A DNA stretch of 64,000 nt. Origin: JAEUIX01 sp046156035. GTDB taxonomy: Bacteria; Planctomycetota; Phycisphaerae; Phycisphaerales; UBA1924. A program made the translations under genes and the position numbers. This document shows positions 35,653-45,355 of the stretch, piece after piece (the stretch's first letter is position 1; every line of letters begins with the position of its first letter). Location: positions 186,001 to 250,000 of the forward strand of contig JBJXEW010000056.1 in assembly GCA_046156035.1 (NCBI GenBank), in the 5' to 3' direction. Below the pieces are notes generated by a model, which did no database searches, was not told the DNA's origin, and saw nothing but the letters and a program-made list of their open reading frames with translations.

Positions 35653-36414
35653 ATGCCCACGCTCGCGGCCAACACGTTCCAGCCCTTCACGCTCACGCAC
35701 TTGTGGGCGGTGGTGGTGTCGGCTGGCATCGTGGCGGGCATCATCATCGCGGGGCGCAACCTGCGCGGCGCGGACAGTGCGGCCACGCCGCGGCTGAGGG
35801 TGATGGAGCGCACGCTCGGCACGCTGGCGCTGCTTCACTGGCTGGCGTATGCGGGGCACGCCGCGAGGTTCATCCGCGAAGACCCGATGTTCGCGATCCC
35901 GCTGCAGATGTGCGACATCGCCGGGCTCGCCGCGGCGTTGTCGCTGCTGACGCGCTGGCGGCCGCTGGCGGTGCTGGTGTACTTCTGGGGGCTGGCACTA
36001 TCGAGTCAGGGGTACGTCACGCCGACCGTGCGTGTGGGCCCGGAGGGGATCAACTTCTGGTTCTTCTGGGGGGCTCACCTCATCATCGTGGGGACGGCGA
36101 TCTACGAGTGCGCTGTGCGGGGCCTCGTGCCGGCGGGAAGAGACCTGTTGCTCGCCCTCGCCTGCGGCCTCGTCTACTTCCTCGTCACGCTCGGCATCAA
36201 CATCGCCTTCGGCATGAACTTCGGTTACACCGGCCCGCCGCAGGCTGATGGCACCCGCACGCTCGCCGATGCGCTGGGCTCGTGGCCCTTGCGGATTGTG
36301 TGGATCGCACTCCTGGCCATCGCCGCGATGACGTTGGCGTGGCTGCCGTGGGGCTTGACGGCGAGTGGCCGCACGCGGGCAGGGGGAACGCGCGGGCCGC
36401 GCGGCCCGGCGTGA
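35653..36414 (+). CDS. TIGR02206/YwaF-family membrane protein
   Basis: A 253-aa protein with about seven transmembrane helices. The LPLQMCDIAGLAAALSLLT-like segment (about residues 77-93) and FGMNFGYTGPP near residue 190 match the YwaF/TIGR02206 integral membrane family, whose function is unknown. It starts nine bases after rlmN in the same direction. Confidence 0.82.
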   Translation: MPTLAANTFQPFTLTHLWAVVVSAGIVAGIIIAGRNLRGADSAATPRLRVMERTLGTLALLHWLAYAGHAARFIREDPMFAIPLQMCDIAGLAAALSLLTRWRPLAVLVYFWGLALSSQGYVTPTVRVGPEGINFWFFWGAHLIIVGTAIYECAVRGLVPAGRDLLLALACGLVYFLVTLGINIAFGMNFGYTGPPQADGTRTLADALGSWPLRIVWIALLAIAAMTLAWLPWGLTASGRTRAGGTRGPRGPA

Positions 36415-36435
36415 GCCCGTTACACTCGCCCGCAC

Positions 36436-37587
36436 ATGCACCTGCTCTGCCTGCTGCTCATCCCGCTCGCGTTTCTCTTGGCCGTGCCGCTCACGCTGCT
36501 CGCGCGGGCCGTAGGCCACCGCCTGAACGCGCTCGACGGCGCGGGCGTGGCCGGGCAGGTGAAGGCCGCGGCAAGGCCCGTGCCCAACACCGGCGGCATG
36601 GCGATTGTCCTTGCGTTCTCGCTGCCCATCGTGCTGGGGCTGGTGGCGGTGATCACGCCGCTGGTGGATTCGCTGACGTCGCTGGTGCCTGCGCTGACGG
36701 ATCACCTCCCCGGCATCCGCTCGGAGACGGTGAACGCGGTGGTGCTGCTCACGTTCCTAGGTGCGCTGCACGTGGTGGGGCTTGTGGATGACCGCCGCCC
36801 GCTGGGCCCGCTCTTCAAGCTTGCGGTGATGCTCGGCTGCGCGCTGGGTGTGGTGCTGCTCACCGGCTCACGCATGCTCACCATGCTTGATTCGCACGTC
36901 GGCGGGCCGTGGCTCTCGGTGTTGCTGACAGTGCTGTGGATTGTGGTGGTGACCAACGCCTTCAACTTTCTGGACAACATGGACGGCCTGTCGGCCGGCG
37001 TGGCGATGATCGCGGCGGGGTGCTTTCTGGCCGCGGCGCTGATTCATGGGCAGTGGTTCGTGGGGGCGTGCCTGGCGCTTCTGGTGGGCACGCTGGGGGG
37101 CTTCCTGGTCTTCAACTTCCCGTGGCGGGCCGGGGGGGGCGGGGGCGCCAGCATCTTCATGGGTGATGGCGGCTCGCTGGTGGTGGGCTTTCTGCTTGCG
37201 TTCCTCACGGTGCGGACGACGTACTACGCGCCGGGGACGGGGGGGGCGGGCGGTGCGGGCACCTCGTGGTACGCCGTGTTCATGCCCGTCATCGTGCTGG
37301 CCATCCCGCTCTATGACCTGGTGAGCGTGTGCGCGATCCGCTTGCGTCAGGGCCGCTCGCCGTTCGTGGGCGACATGCAGCACTTCTCGCACCGCCTGGT
37401 GGCCCGCGGCCTGAGCCGGCGCGATGCGGTGCTGATCATCTACGGGGCCACGGGCGTCACGGCCATCGGCGGCATCGCGCTGGGCTCGCTGGCGGATTGG
37501 CAGGCGATGCTGGTGGGTGTGCAGATGCTGCTGGTGCTGCTGGTGATCGCGCTGTACGAGGGGCGGACCGCGCGGGCCGCGGTGTGA
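36436..37587 (+). CDS. GT4/WecA-like undecaprenyl-phosphate sugar-1-phosphate transferase
   Basis: A 383-aa polyprenyl-phosphate hexosamine-1-phosphate transferase of the MraY/WecA/TagO superfamily, about eleven helices. Catalytic motifs are in place: VGLVDDRRPLGP, NAFNFLDNMDGLSAG, IFMGDGGSLVVGFLL and the late QHFSHRLVARGLSRR. It starts lipid-linked glycan synthesis at the inner membrane. The downstream O-antigen-ligase-like gene fits a surface polysaccharide pathway. Confidence 0.9.
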   Translation: MHLLCLLLIPLAFLLAVPLTLLARAVGHRLNALDGAGVAGQVKAAARPVPNTGGMAIVLAFSLPIVLGLVAVITPLVDSLTSLVPALTDHLPGIRSETVNAVVLLTFLGALHVVGLVDDRRPLGPLFKLAVMLGCALGVVLLTGSRMLTMLDSHVGGPWLSVLLTVLWIVVVTNAFNFLDNMDGLSAGVAMIAAGCFLAAALIHGQWFVGACLALLVGTLGGFLVFNFPWRAGGGGGASIFMGDGGSLVVGFLLAFLTVRTTYYAPGTGGAGGAGTSWYAVFMPVIVLAIPLYDLVSVCAIRLRQGRSPFVGDMQHFSHRLVARGLSRRDAVLIIYGATGVTAIGGIALGSLADWQAMLVGVQMLLVLLVIALYEGRTARAAV

Positions 37588-37593
37588 GCGACC

Positions 37594-40137
37594 ATGACCG
37601 ACACGCGCGCACAGATCGAGCCGGGCGCGCGTGATCGTGCGGGCCATGGCACGCTGCTGGGCGTCGCCGTGATCCTCGCGGCGTTCTCGCTGCGGGCTGT
37701 GTCATCGCTGTCGCTGTTGCCGGGGTGGGACCTTGACCCGATGGTGATTCCCTACGTGCCCAGCGGCCTGGGCCCGGCGGGCTCGCTGGCGTCCGATTTT
37801 CTTGCGATGACAGGCGCGACGGCGGTGCTGGTGAACGCTCCGCGTGGTGCTGCGCGGCGGACGCTTGCGCAATTGGGCTTGGTGCTGCTGGGCGCGATCC
37901 CGCTCATCTACCACGGCTGGGTGAAAGACTCCGCCACACTGGCCGACCAGCGGCAGGGTGCCGCGTGGCTTTCGGCGATGGTGTGCGCTGTGGCGATCCG
38001 CAGCGCGGCACGCGATGCTCGCGTGCGGGCGCTGGTCATCGCGACGCTCATCGGTCTGGCCGCGGTCATGACGTGTAAGGGCCTGGTGCAGGTGCTGGTG
38101 GAGAACCCGGCCACGATCGCGGACTTCCGGGCGAATCAAGAGCAGTACCTTGCCGCGCAGGGCTTCTCGCCGGATTCGCCGATGGCCAAGGCGTACATCC
38201 GGCGTGTGGAATCCAACGACCCCACGGTGTGGATGGGCCTGACCAACGTGTTTGCCACGTTCGCGGCGATGGGTTTGTCGCTCGCGTGCCCGCTGGCGTG
38301 CTGGTTTGCGTTGCGCGCGCGTCGGATGGACCGCAACGCCAAACTCGGGGTGGCGGCGGGCGCGGCCGCCGTCCTGTGCGCTGTGGGTGCGTTCATCGCG
38401 GGCTCAAAGGGCGGCTTTGTGGCGGGCCTGCTGGCTGTTGGGCTTGCCGCGCTGGGCTTCACCACGCTCGCGCGGGGCAGAGTCGCGGCGATCGTGGGCC
38501 CCGCGCTCGTCGCCGCGGCGATCGCGGCGGTGGTTGTGCGGGGCCTCGTCGGCGAGCGAATCGGCGAACTCTCGCTCCTTTTCCGCTGGTTCTACATGAA
38601 GGCCGCGGCACAGATCGGCGCGGCCAACCCGCTGGGCGTGGGCCCTGACGGCTTCAAGGATGCGTACCTGCTCGTGAAGGACCCGCTCAGCCCGGAGGAG
38701 GTCGCGTCGCCGCACTCGGTGCTGCTGGATTGGTGGGCGTGCCTTGGGTGGCTGGGCGTTGCGTGGGCCGCGCTGTGGGTGTATTGGCTGGTGCGTGCGT
38801 CGGGGCACTTGAACGCGAGTTTGGGATGGAAGGCTGCTGTCAAGGCCGATGCCTCCACCGCGCAAGCGATTCCGACGGCGAGCGACGAGCGCACGCTCAT
38901 TCGCGCCGTCGCGGGCGTGGCGGTCATCGCAACCATCGGCGCGATGTGGACTGAGCGGTTTGCGACGAGTCCGGAAGCCGCGGCGGTGCGAGTGGGGGGG
39001 CTGCTGGTTTGGCTCACGCTGGGTTGCACCATCGGCCTCGCCGCGCTGCGTGCCCCTGGGTGGGTCGGGCGTGTCGCTCTCGCCGTCGCAGCGATCGTCG
39101 CGTGCGTGCACAGCCAGATCGAGATGAGCGGCACCTGGGTGCAGAGTTGCGGCCTGGTGCTGGCGGCGCTGGGGGCTGCGAGCGCGCACAGCGGTCTACC
39201 TCGTGCCGCTGCCTTGCGTGCGTCCGGTGTCATGCGCGCCGCGGCGGTGGCCGTGATCGCGCTCCTGAGTGCACGCGTGTTGTGGTCGGCCACGGTGGCG
39301 CGGCTAGGCGGCTCACAACTCGAGGAGGCCGCGACAGCGTTGCGGCCGATTGCCGAACTTGCTGGCGACTTGCAGTCCTCTGGCGTGAGAAGCCAACCGG
39401 AAACCCAGCGCCGGTTGCGAGAACTGGTGGCCAAGTGGGTGCTCCCGGGCACGGTGCCGGCGCACACCAGCCCAGACCTGCTGATGTCGTGCGTGCGAGC
39501 GCACGCGGCGTTCGCCACAACCAGCCGCGTAGCGACCGTGTCGCTTGGCTGGCCTCTCGTGATGGATGCGGTTTTTCGCGAGGCTTCGCGTCTAGACCTC
39601 GCAACGGCCGTCTACTTTTCACAAGCGGGGGTGGACCCGCAGGCCCAGATTCCCCTCGCAGCACCGACGGAGCGCCCGTCGATTCCGGGAGAGACGGTTG
39701 GTGGCCGGCCGGTCCCGGGACCGGACCCCAGCGTGCCCCGGGTGTCTCCTTTGCATCGCGCCGTCGCGAGTGCGCAGATCCGCACCGAACGCGGGCGCCC
39801 GCGGGCAGAAGCCTTCAACTGGCTGGCGACCGTGCATCTCGCCGCGACGGACCTGTACGCCCCAAGGCCGGCGGCCGCAGAGCACCTTGCGCTGGCCGAG
39901 GGTGCGTTGCGCCGCGCAGCCGCGCTCGACCCCACGAACCCGCTGCACATCCACCGGCTGCTTCGCGTGCAGGAACGCCTTGGGCTTCCTCCCGAGCAAC
40001 TCGCTGCCACGGCCCGGCTGCTGCTGCGACTCGACGACAACCAGCGGCTGGACCGCTCTGTTCGGGGTTTGGATGCCGCGGAGCGCGCGCGTGTGCAAGC
40101 ACTGGCGGCCGCCTCGGCCGTTGCGCCCGCACCTTGA
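37594..40137 (+). CDS. O-antigen ligase/polymerase-like membrane protein
   Basis: An 847-aa protein. The first 500 residues hold about ten to twelve helices, with the Wzy_C/WaaL-like element NPLGVGPDGFKDAYLLVKDP...SPHSVLLDWWACLGW (about residues 345-385). The C-terminal third is soluble and helical (about 550-847), possibly TPR-like. It would polymerise or ligate lipid-linked glycan in the periplasm. It starts six bases after the GT4 gene. Confidence 0.8.
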   Translation: MTDTRAQIEPGARDRAGHGTLLGVAVILAAFSLRAVSSLSLLPGWDLDPMVIPYVPSGLGPAGSLASDFLAMTGATAVLVNAPRGAARRTLAQLGLVLLGAIPLIYHGWVKDSATLADQRQGAAWLSAMVCAVAIRSAARDARVRALVIATLIGLAAVMTCKGLVQVLVENPATIADFRANQEQYLAAQGFSPDSPMAKAYIRRVESNDPTVWMGLTNVFATFAAMGLSLACPLACWFALRARRMDRNAKLGVAAGAAAVLCAVGAFIAGSKGGFVAGLLAVGLAALGFTTLARGRVAAIVGPALVAAAIAAVVVRGLVGERIGELSLLFRWFYMKAAAQIGAANPLGVGPDGFKDAYLLVKDPLSPEEVASPHSVLLDWWACLGWLGVAWAALWVYWLVRASGHLNASLGWKAAVKADASTAQAIPTASDERTLIRAVAGVAVIATIGAMWTERFATSPEAAAVRVGGLLVWLTLGCTIGLAALRAPGWVGRVALAVAAIVACVHSQIEMSGTWVQSCGLVLAALGAASAHSGLPRAAALRASGVMRAAAVAVIALLSARVLWSATVARLGGSQLEEAATALRPIAELAGDLQSSGVRSQPETQRRLRELVAKWVLPGTVPAHTSPDLLMSCVRAHAAFATTSRVATVSLGWPLVMDAVFREASRLDLATAVYFSQAGVDPQAQIPLAAPTERPSIPGETVGGRPVPGPDPSVPRVSPLHRAVASAQIRTERGRPRAEAFNWLATVHLAATDLYAPRPAAAEHLALAEGALRRAAALDPTNPLHIHRLLRVQERLGLPPEQLAATARLLLRLDDNQRLDRSVRGLDAAERARVQALAAASAVAPAP

Positions 40138-40161
40138 TTCACGCAACGCCGCCGATACTAT
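40134..40161 (+). promoter_or_regulatory. Candidate fusA promoter
   Basis: TTGATT (40134-40139, overlapping the preceding stop), 16 bases, TACTAT (40156-40161). It would give an unusually long leader of about 360 bases. Confidence 0.45.
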
Positions 40162-40529
40162 TTCGCCCTCTGTCCGGGTGGGTTTCCACCACCTGTTCAC
40201 CCCCGGCCTTGTTCGCCTGATTCTCCGCCCCGCCCTCCGGCGGCGTGAGCCTCTCTATGAGCAGCGGCAACAAAGACGACGACGACCCCTACTGACCCAT
40301 CGGGCCCTGCTCGGGGCCGCGTCATTCACCGAGCACGCCGCGCGTGGCCCGCGTCTCCGACAGCATCAATCGCTGTGAGCGTTGCGGGCGGCCAGCGGCA
40401 TACGAACCACGTCCGACGGCCTCCCGTCGCCCCCCCTTCCCGATCGAGGCACAATCGCCCGGTCGAGACCGCCGATCCGCTTTTCAGTCTTCGTCCCGTA
40501 CATCTCCCTCCGACCCCCGCAGGATTTGC
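40162..40529 (+). other. Long leader before fusA
   Basis: No convincing gene. A 12-codon frame at 40257-40295 (MSSGNKDDDDPY) is possible as a leader peptide but has no ribosome binding site. GC-rich short stems are present without a terminator. Confidence 0.4.
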
Positions 40530-42686
40530 ATGACCACCGCCGCACCCGCGTCCAGGAACCCCGCCATGTCCACCGACCTTTCCAACATCCGCAACATCGG
40601 CATCTGCGCCCACATCGATGCGGGCAAGACCACCGTCTCCGAGCGCATCCTGTTCTACACCGGCAAGAACTACAAGATGGGCGAGGTGCACGAGGGCACC
40701 GCCACGATGGACTTTTTGCAGGACGAGCAGGAGCGCGGCATCACGATCCAGTCTGCCGCGACGACCTGCCCGTGGGACAAGGACGGCAAGACGTACAAGA
40801 TCAATCTCATCGACACGCCCGGGCACGTGGACTTCACGATCGAGGTGGAGCGTTCGCTGCGCGTGCTGGACGGCGCGGTAGCGGTCTTCGACGGCAAGGA
40901 AGGCGTTGAGGCGCAGAGCGAGACGGTGTGGCGTCAGGCGGACCGGTACCGCGTGCCGCGCATGTGCTTTGTGAACAAGATGGACAAACTGGGTGCCGAC
41001 TTTGACTTCTCGTTCGGCACCATCAAGACGCGCCTTGGCGCGAACGCGATCGCGATCCAGTATCCGCTGGGCAAGGGCAACGAGCACAAGGGCATCATCG
41101 ACCTGCTGACGATGAAGGCGTACGTCTTCGATCCGTCGGAGCAGGGCTCGGTCGTCAGCGAGGTGCCGATTCCTGAGGACCTGGTGGAGACGGCCAAGAA
41201 GTGGCACACGGAGATGGTGGAGAAGGTGAGCGAACTGGACGACGCCCTTTCGGAGAAGTACCTCACGGACCCGTCCACGATCACGATCCCCGAACTGAAA
41301 GCGGCGATCCGTAAGGGCGTGGTGCAGCGCAAGTGCTACCCCGTGCTCTGCGGCGCGGCACTCCGCAACGTGGGCGTGCAGTCGGTGCTGGACGCGGTGA
41401 TTGACTACCTGCCCGCCCCGCACGAGAAGGCGGAGGTGGAAGGCACCGACCCGCGCGACAAGGAAGAGAAGATGACGCGCCCGCACGACGATGCGGCGCC
41501 GTTCTCTGCCCTGGTGTTCAAGGTGGTTTCGGACATGCACGGCGACCTGACGTACATCCGCATCTACTCGGGCACCCTGCAGAAGGGCCAGCGCATCATC
41601 AACCCCGTGAACGGGAAGAAGGAACTGGCCAGCCGCATCTTCGAGATGCACGCCAAGGACCGCATCCCGCTCGACATGGCTACGGCCGGCAACATCGTGG
41701 CGGTCGTGGGCATCAAGGACAGTTACACCGGCGACACGCTCTGCGACCCCGACGACCAGATCGTGCTGGAGCGGATGACGTTCCCCGAGCCGGTCATCAG
41801 CATGTCCATCGAGCCCAAGACCAGCGCCGATCGGCAGAAGCTGGCCGATGCGCTCCAGACCATCCGTCGCGAGGACCCCTCGTTCCGCTCCAACTTCAAC
41901 GAGGAGACGGGGCAGACCATCATCTCCGGCATGGGTGAACTCCACCTGGACATCATCAAGACCAAACTCATCCGCGACATGAAGATCGGCGTCGAGGTCG
42001 GCAAGCCGCAGGTGGCTTACCGCGAGACGATCACACGCAAGGTCTCCGAAGTCCGCGGCAAGTTCGTCAAGCAGACCGGCGGCCGCGGCCAGTTCGGCGA
42101 TTGCGTCATCACGCTGGAACCCTGCACCGCGGCACAGGCCGAGGCCGAGGAACTGGACTTTGAGAACGCCGTGGCCTTCGAGAACGCGATCGTCGGCGGC
42201 TCCATCCCCAAGGAATACATCCCTTCGATCGAGTACGGCGTGCGGCAGACGGCGCTGGCGGGCATCAAGTCGGGCTTCCCGCTCATCAACATCAAGGTGA
42301 GCGTGACGTACGGGTCGTACCACCCGGTTGATTCGTCGCAGATCGCCTTCGAGCAGGCGGGCCGCCTCGCGCTTCTCGAAGCCGTTGAGAAGGCCGGCTT
42401 CCAATTGCTCGAACCGATCATGAAGGTGGTCATCACTTGCCCGGACGATTACTTCGGCGCGGTGACCGGCGACATCTCCAGCCGGCGCGGGATGATCGTG
42501 GACACCGAGGACCGCGGCGTGGTGAAACTCATCACCACCGAGGTGCCGCTGAACGAGATGTTCGGCTACACCACCACGCTGCGTTCGCTCACGCAGGGGC
42601 GCGCGAGCAACACGATGGAGTTCCACATGTACCGGCCCATGCCGCGCACGCTCCAGGACGAGGTGCTCAAGAAGGGCCAGGCCTGA
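40530..42686 (+). CDS. fusA: Translation elongation factor G
   Basis: A 718-aa GTPase that drives ribosomal translocation. G1 AHIDAGKT, switch RGITIQSA, G3 DTPGH and G4 NKMD are intact, and domains II-V are complete, ending in MEFHMYRPMP. The ATG at 40530 has AGGA five bases upstream; the ATG at 40566 also has AGGA eight bases upstream and fits the family start MSTDLSNIRNIG. It stands alone rather than in a str operon. Confidence 0.95.
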   Translation: MTTAAPASRNPAMSTDLSNIRNIGICAHIDAGKTTVSERILFYTGKNYKMGEVHEGTATMDFLQDEQERGITIQSAATTCPWDKDGKTYKINLIDTPGHVDFTIEVERSLRVLDGAVAVFDGKEGVEAQSETVWRQADRYRVPRMCFVNKMDKLGADFDFSFGTIKTRLGANAIAIQYPLGKGNEHKGIIDLLTMKAYVFDPSEQGSVVSEVPIPEDLVETAKKWHTEMVEKVSELDDALSEKYLTDPSTITIPELKAAIRKGVVQRKCYPVLCGAALRNVGVQSVLDAVIDYLPAPHEKAEVEGTDPRDKEEKMTRPHDDAAPFSALVFKVVSDMHGDLTYIRIYSGTLQKGQRIINPVNGKKELASRIFEMHAKDRIPLDMATAGNIVAVVGIKDSYTGDTLCDPDDQIVLERMTFPEPVISMSIEPKTSADRQKLADALQTIRREDPSFRSNFNEETGQTIISGMGELHLDIIKTKLIRDMKIGVEVGKPQVAYRETITRKVSEVRGKFVKQTGGRGQFGDCVITLEPCTAAQAEAEELDFENAVAFENAIVGGSIPKEYIPSIEYGVRQTALAGIKSGFPLINIKVSVTYGSYHPVDSSQIAFEQAGRLALLEAVEKAGFQLLEPIMKVVITCPDDYFGAVTGDISSRRGMIVDTEDRGVVKLITTEVPLNEMFGYTTTLRSLTQGRASNTMEFHMYRPMPRTLQDEVLKKGQA

Positions 42687-42693
42687 GGGTGTG

Positions 42694-42730
42694 CCATCGA
42701 AGTCGATCGCGCGAGCGATGGACTTCGATG
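42694..42730. repeat. REP palindrome, variant copy 5
   Basis: Arms CATCGAAGTC / GACTTCGATG with a longer loop of 17 bases, preceded by GTGC as in copies 1-3. It lies right after fusA, 13 kb from the RAYT gene. Confidence 0.88.
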
Positions 42731-42785
42731 AGGCGCGATGCACATGGGTGTTCGGTGGCGGGCGCACCTACGCTCGAACGCCGCC

Positions 42786-43820
42786 ATGCCCACACTGCTG
42801 CCCCAAGGCCCCGCGCTGGAACCGCTGCGAGCGCTGCTCGCGCGGTCTTTGGCGCGCGTGGAGACGCGCCTGGACGAGCACCTCTCCAGCGACCTCACGC
42901 CTGTGAGCAACCTGGTGCAGCACGTGGAGCGCTACCGGGGCAAGATGGTGCGGCCGACAATGGCGATTCTCTGCGGCTTGGCCGCGAACCCGTTGGCGTG
43001 CGGCGAGCCGGCAGACAGCCACGTCATGGACGCGCACGTCACGCTCGCGGCCGTCTGCGAGATGATCCACGTGGCCACCCTGGTGCACGACGATGTGCTG
43101 GACGAGGCCGACACACGCCGCCAGTCGCCCACCGTCAATCACCTGCGAGGCAACGAGGCCGCGGTGATCCTCGGCGATTACCTGTTCTCGGCGGCGTATC
43201 ACCTCTGCTCCACGCTCAACGACCGCGATACGTCGCTGCGGGTGGCGCGCGTGGGCATGACGCTGTGCGAGGGCGAACTGCTTCAGAACTACCACCGGGG
43301 GAACTTTCAACTCGACGAGGAGACGTACTACTCCATCGTCAGGCGCAAGACCGCATCGCTGATCGCGGTGGCGTGCAGGCTGGGCGCCAGCCACGGCGGG
43401 GCAAACGGCTCGCTGGCGGAGCGCTTCGAGACCTTCGGCATGGACCTGGGCGTGGCCTTTCAGATTCAGGATGACCTGCTGGACCTGACGGGCGACGAGG
43501 CCGTGGTGGGCAAGTCTTTGGGCAAGGATGTAGAGAAGGGCAAACTCACTCTGCCGCTGATTCACCACCTGGCCACCGCCGCGCCGGAATGCCGGGCCCG
43601 GTCGCTGGCGATGCTGGAGCACGCCGAGGATACGGACAACGGTCAGCGCGGCGGGGCCTGGGCGGCGGCGCTCGCCTCGACAGGATCCGTGGAGCACGCA
43701 CGCCGAACGGCCCAGCGGTTCGTGGATTCGGCCAAGGCGGCGCTGGGGCCGCTGCACGAGTCTCCGGCGAAGGCCTTGCTGCTGGGCCTTGCCGATACCG
43801 TCGTCAATCGAACGTATTAG
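42786..43820 (+). CDS. Long-chain polyprenyl diphosphate synthase
   Basis: A 344-aa trans-prenyltransferase. First Asp-rich motif LVHDDVLDEADTRR, second GVAFQIQDDLLD. The K-M-V-R-P-T substrate site near residue 58 is present. It builds octaprenyl-type chains for quinones. Chain length cannot be read with certainty. The ATG at 42786 removes 16 non-conserved residues that an upstream ATG at 42738 would add. Confidence 0.9.
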   Translation: MPTLLPQGPALEPLRALLARSLARVETRLDEHLSSDLTPVSNLVQHVERYRGKMVRPTMAILCGLAANPLACGEPADSHVMDAHVTLAAVCEMIHVATLVHDDVLDEADTRRQSPTVNHLRGNEAAVILGDYLFSAAYHLCSTLNDRDTSLRVARVGMTLCEGELLQNYHRGNFQLDEETYYSIVRRKTASLIAVACRLGASHGGANGSLAERFETFGMDLGVAFQIQDDLLDLTGDEAVVGKSLGKDVEKGKLTLPLIHHLATAAPECRARSLAMLEHAEDTDNGQRGGAWAAALASTGSVEHARRTAQRFVDSAKAALGPLHESPAKALLLGLADTVVNRTY

Positions 43821-43875
43821 GCGCGGCCGTGAAGGACAGGCGGCCGCCCATCGCAGGACCCTTACGGACCCAAGC

Positions 43876-44964
43876 ATGAGTCATCATCCTTCCATCGCGG
43901 TTGTTGGTGCCACGGGCGCGGTCGGGCGCGAGATGCTGGCCGTGCTTGAGCAGCGGCGTTTCCCGCACTCGAGCATCCGCCTGCTGGCATCGCCGCGCTC
44001 GGCGGGTCAGAAGATCACCTATCGCGGCGAAGCGCACCTGGTGCTGCCGCTCACCGCGGAGAACCTGCGCGGCGTCGATCTCGCCCTGTTCTCGGCAGGT
44101 TCCGGCCCCAGCAAGGAGTTTGCGCCGGGGTTGGTGGCCGCGGGGGCGAGTGTGGTTGACAACTCATCGGCGTTCCGGGCCGACCCGACCTGCCACTTGA
44201 TTGTGCCGGAGGTGAACGGCGGTACGCTCGCCGGCGCATTGGCCGCGCGTGCGAAACAAGGGTTGTTGTGCGCTGTGCCCAACTGCTCGGCCATCATCAT
44301 GCTCGTGGCGCTCAATCCGCTGCGCGAGGCCTTCGGCATCACGCGGATCGTGGTGAGCACGTATCAGGCCGCGAGCGGGGCGGGGGCGCAGGCGATGGAT
44401 GAACTGCGGGCACAGTCGCACGAAGCGCTGGCGGGCAAGAGCCCTGAGCAACTCACGCGGCGCGTCTTCCCCGAGCCCTACGCCTTCAACCTCTTCAGCC
44501 ACAACGCGGCGGTGGACCCCGCGACCGGCTACAACGGCGAGGAACTGAAGATGATCTCCGAGGCGCGGCGCATCTGGAATGATCCCGCCCCCGGGGTGCT
44601 GATCTCGCCGACGTGCATCCGCGTTCCCACCATGCGGGCCCACGCCGAGTCGATCAACGTGACGCTCAGGCGTGCCGCCACGGAGCGCGAGGTGCGTGAG
44701 GTGCTCTCGAAGGGTGCGGGCGTGCGGATTGTGGATGATCGGGCCGCCAACGCCTTCCCCACGCCGCTCAAGGCCACCGGCGGGGATGATGTGCTCGTGG
44801 GCCGCATCCGGCCTGACATCGCCCGCGTGCACGAACTGCACGGGCCCGCCGCCACCGTCACGCCCGACACTCGGTGCGACCAGTGGTCGCTCTTCGTGGC
44901 GGGGGATCAACTCCGCACGGGCGCGGCGCTCACGGCGGTGAAGATCGCGGAGTTGCTGGTCTGA
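43876..44964 (+). CDS. asd: Aspartate-semialdehyde dehydrogenase
   Basis: A 362-aa NADP enzyme that reduces aspartyl phosphate to the semialdehyde in lysine, threonine, methionine and diaminopimelate synthesis. The nucleotide loop is VVGATGAVG, the active cysteine lies in VPNCSAI, and the conserved SPTCIRVPTMRAHAE carries the catalytic His. Length is normal. ATG at 43876. Confidence 0.93.
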   Translation: MSHHPSIAVVGATGAVGREMLAVLEQRRFPHSSIRLLASPRSAGQKITYRGEAHLVLPLTAENLRGVDLALFSAGSGPSKEFAPGLVAAGASVVDNSSAFRADPTCHLIVPEVNGGTLAGALAARAKQGLLCAVPNCSAIIMLVALNPLREAFGITRIVVSTYQAASGAGAQAMDELRAQSHEALAGKSPEQLTRRVFPEPYAFNLFSHNAAVDPATGYNGEELKMISEARRIWNDPAPGVLISPTCIRVPTMRAHAESINVTLRRAATEREVREVLSKGAGVRIVDDRAANAFPTPLKATGGDDVLVGRIRPDIARVHELHGPAATVTPDTRCDQWSLFVAGDQLRTGAALTAVKIAELLV

Positions 44965-44984
44965 GCGGTTGCTATCGTTTCGGC

Positions 44985-45344
44985 ATGACCGACGCTCGCC
45001 ACATCCGCTGGACCGACCTGCCCGCCGACCGCCCCATGCCGCTGATCGAGCGGCAACGGATCATCGCGGAGGCGATGATGGTGTCGCGCGTGCATCTTGC
45101 GAAGGGCTTCCACCTGGACACGCATCAGCACACCAACGAGCAGTGGGTGGTGATGCTGAGCGGCCGGTGCCGCTTCGGCCTGGGGGCCGAGGGCACGGCC
45201 GCGCGGCATGAGGTGGAGGTGAGCGGGGGAGAGGTGTTGGTGCTGCCTTCGGGTGTGCCGCACTCGTGCGACGCGATTGAAGACACGGTGATCCTCGACC
45301 TGTTCAGCCCACCGAGCGAAAAGACGGGTGTTGACCGGGCGTGA
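44985..45344 (+). CDS. Cupin-domain protein
   Basis: A 119-aa single-domain cupin. Motif 1 is H-T-N-E-Q-W-V-V-M-L-S-G, with metal-ligand residues H and E; motif 2 is LPSGVPHSCDAIED. A small-molecule binding or isomerase role is likely; the ligand is unknown. Convergent with trxB, 11 bases apart. Confidence 0.83.
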   Translation: MTDARHIRWTDLPADRPMPLIERQRIIAEAMMVSRVHLAKGFHLDTHQHTNEQWVVMLSGRCRFGLGAEGTAARHEVEVSGGEVLVLPSGVPHSCDAIEDTVILDLFSPPSEKTGVDRA

Positions 45345-45355
45345 GGCCTGCCGTG

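Noticed and set aside
40257..40295. 12-codon peptide before fusA
   Set aside because: No ribosome binding site and too short to test; kept only as a remark in the leader entry.
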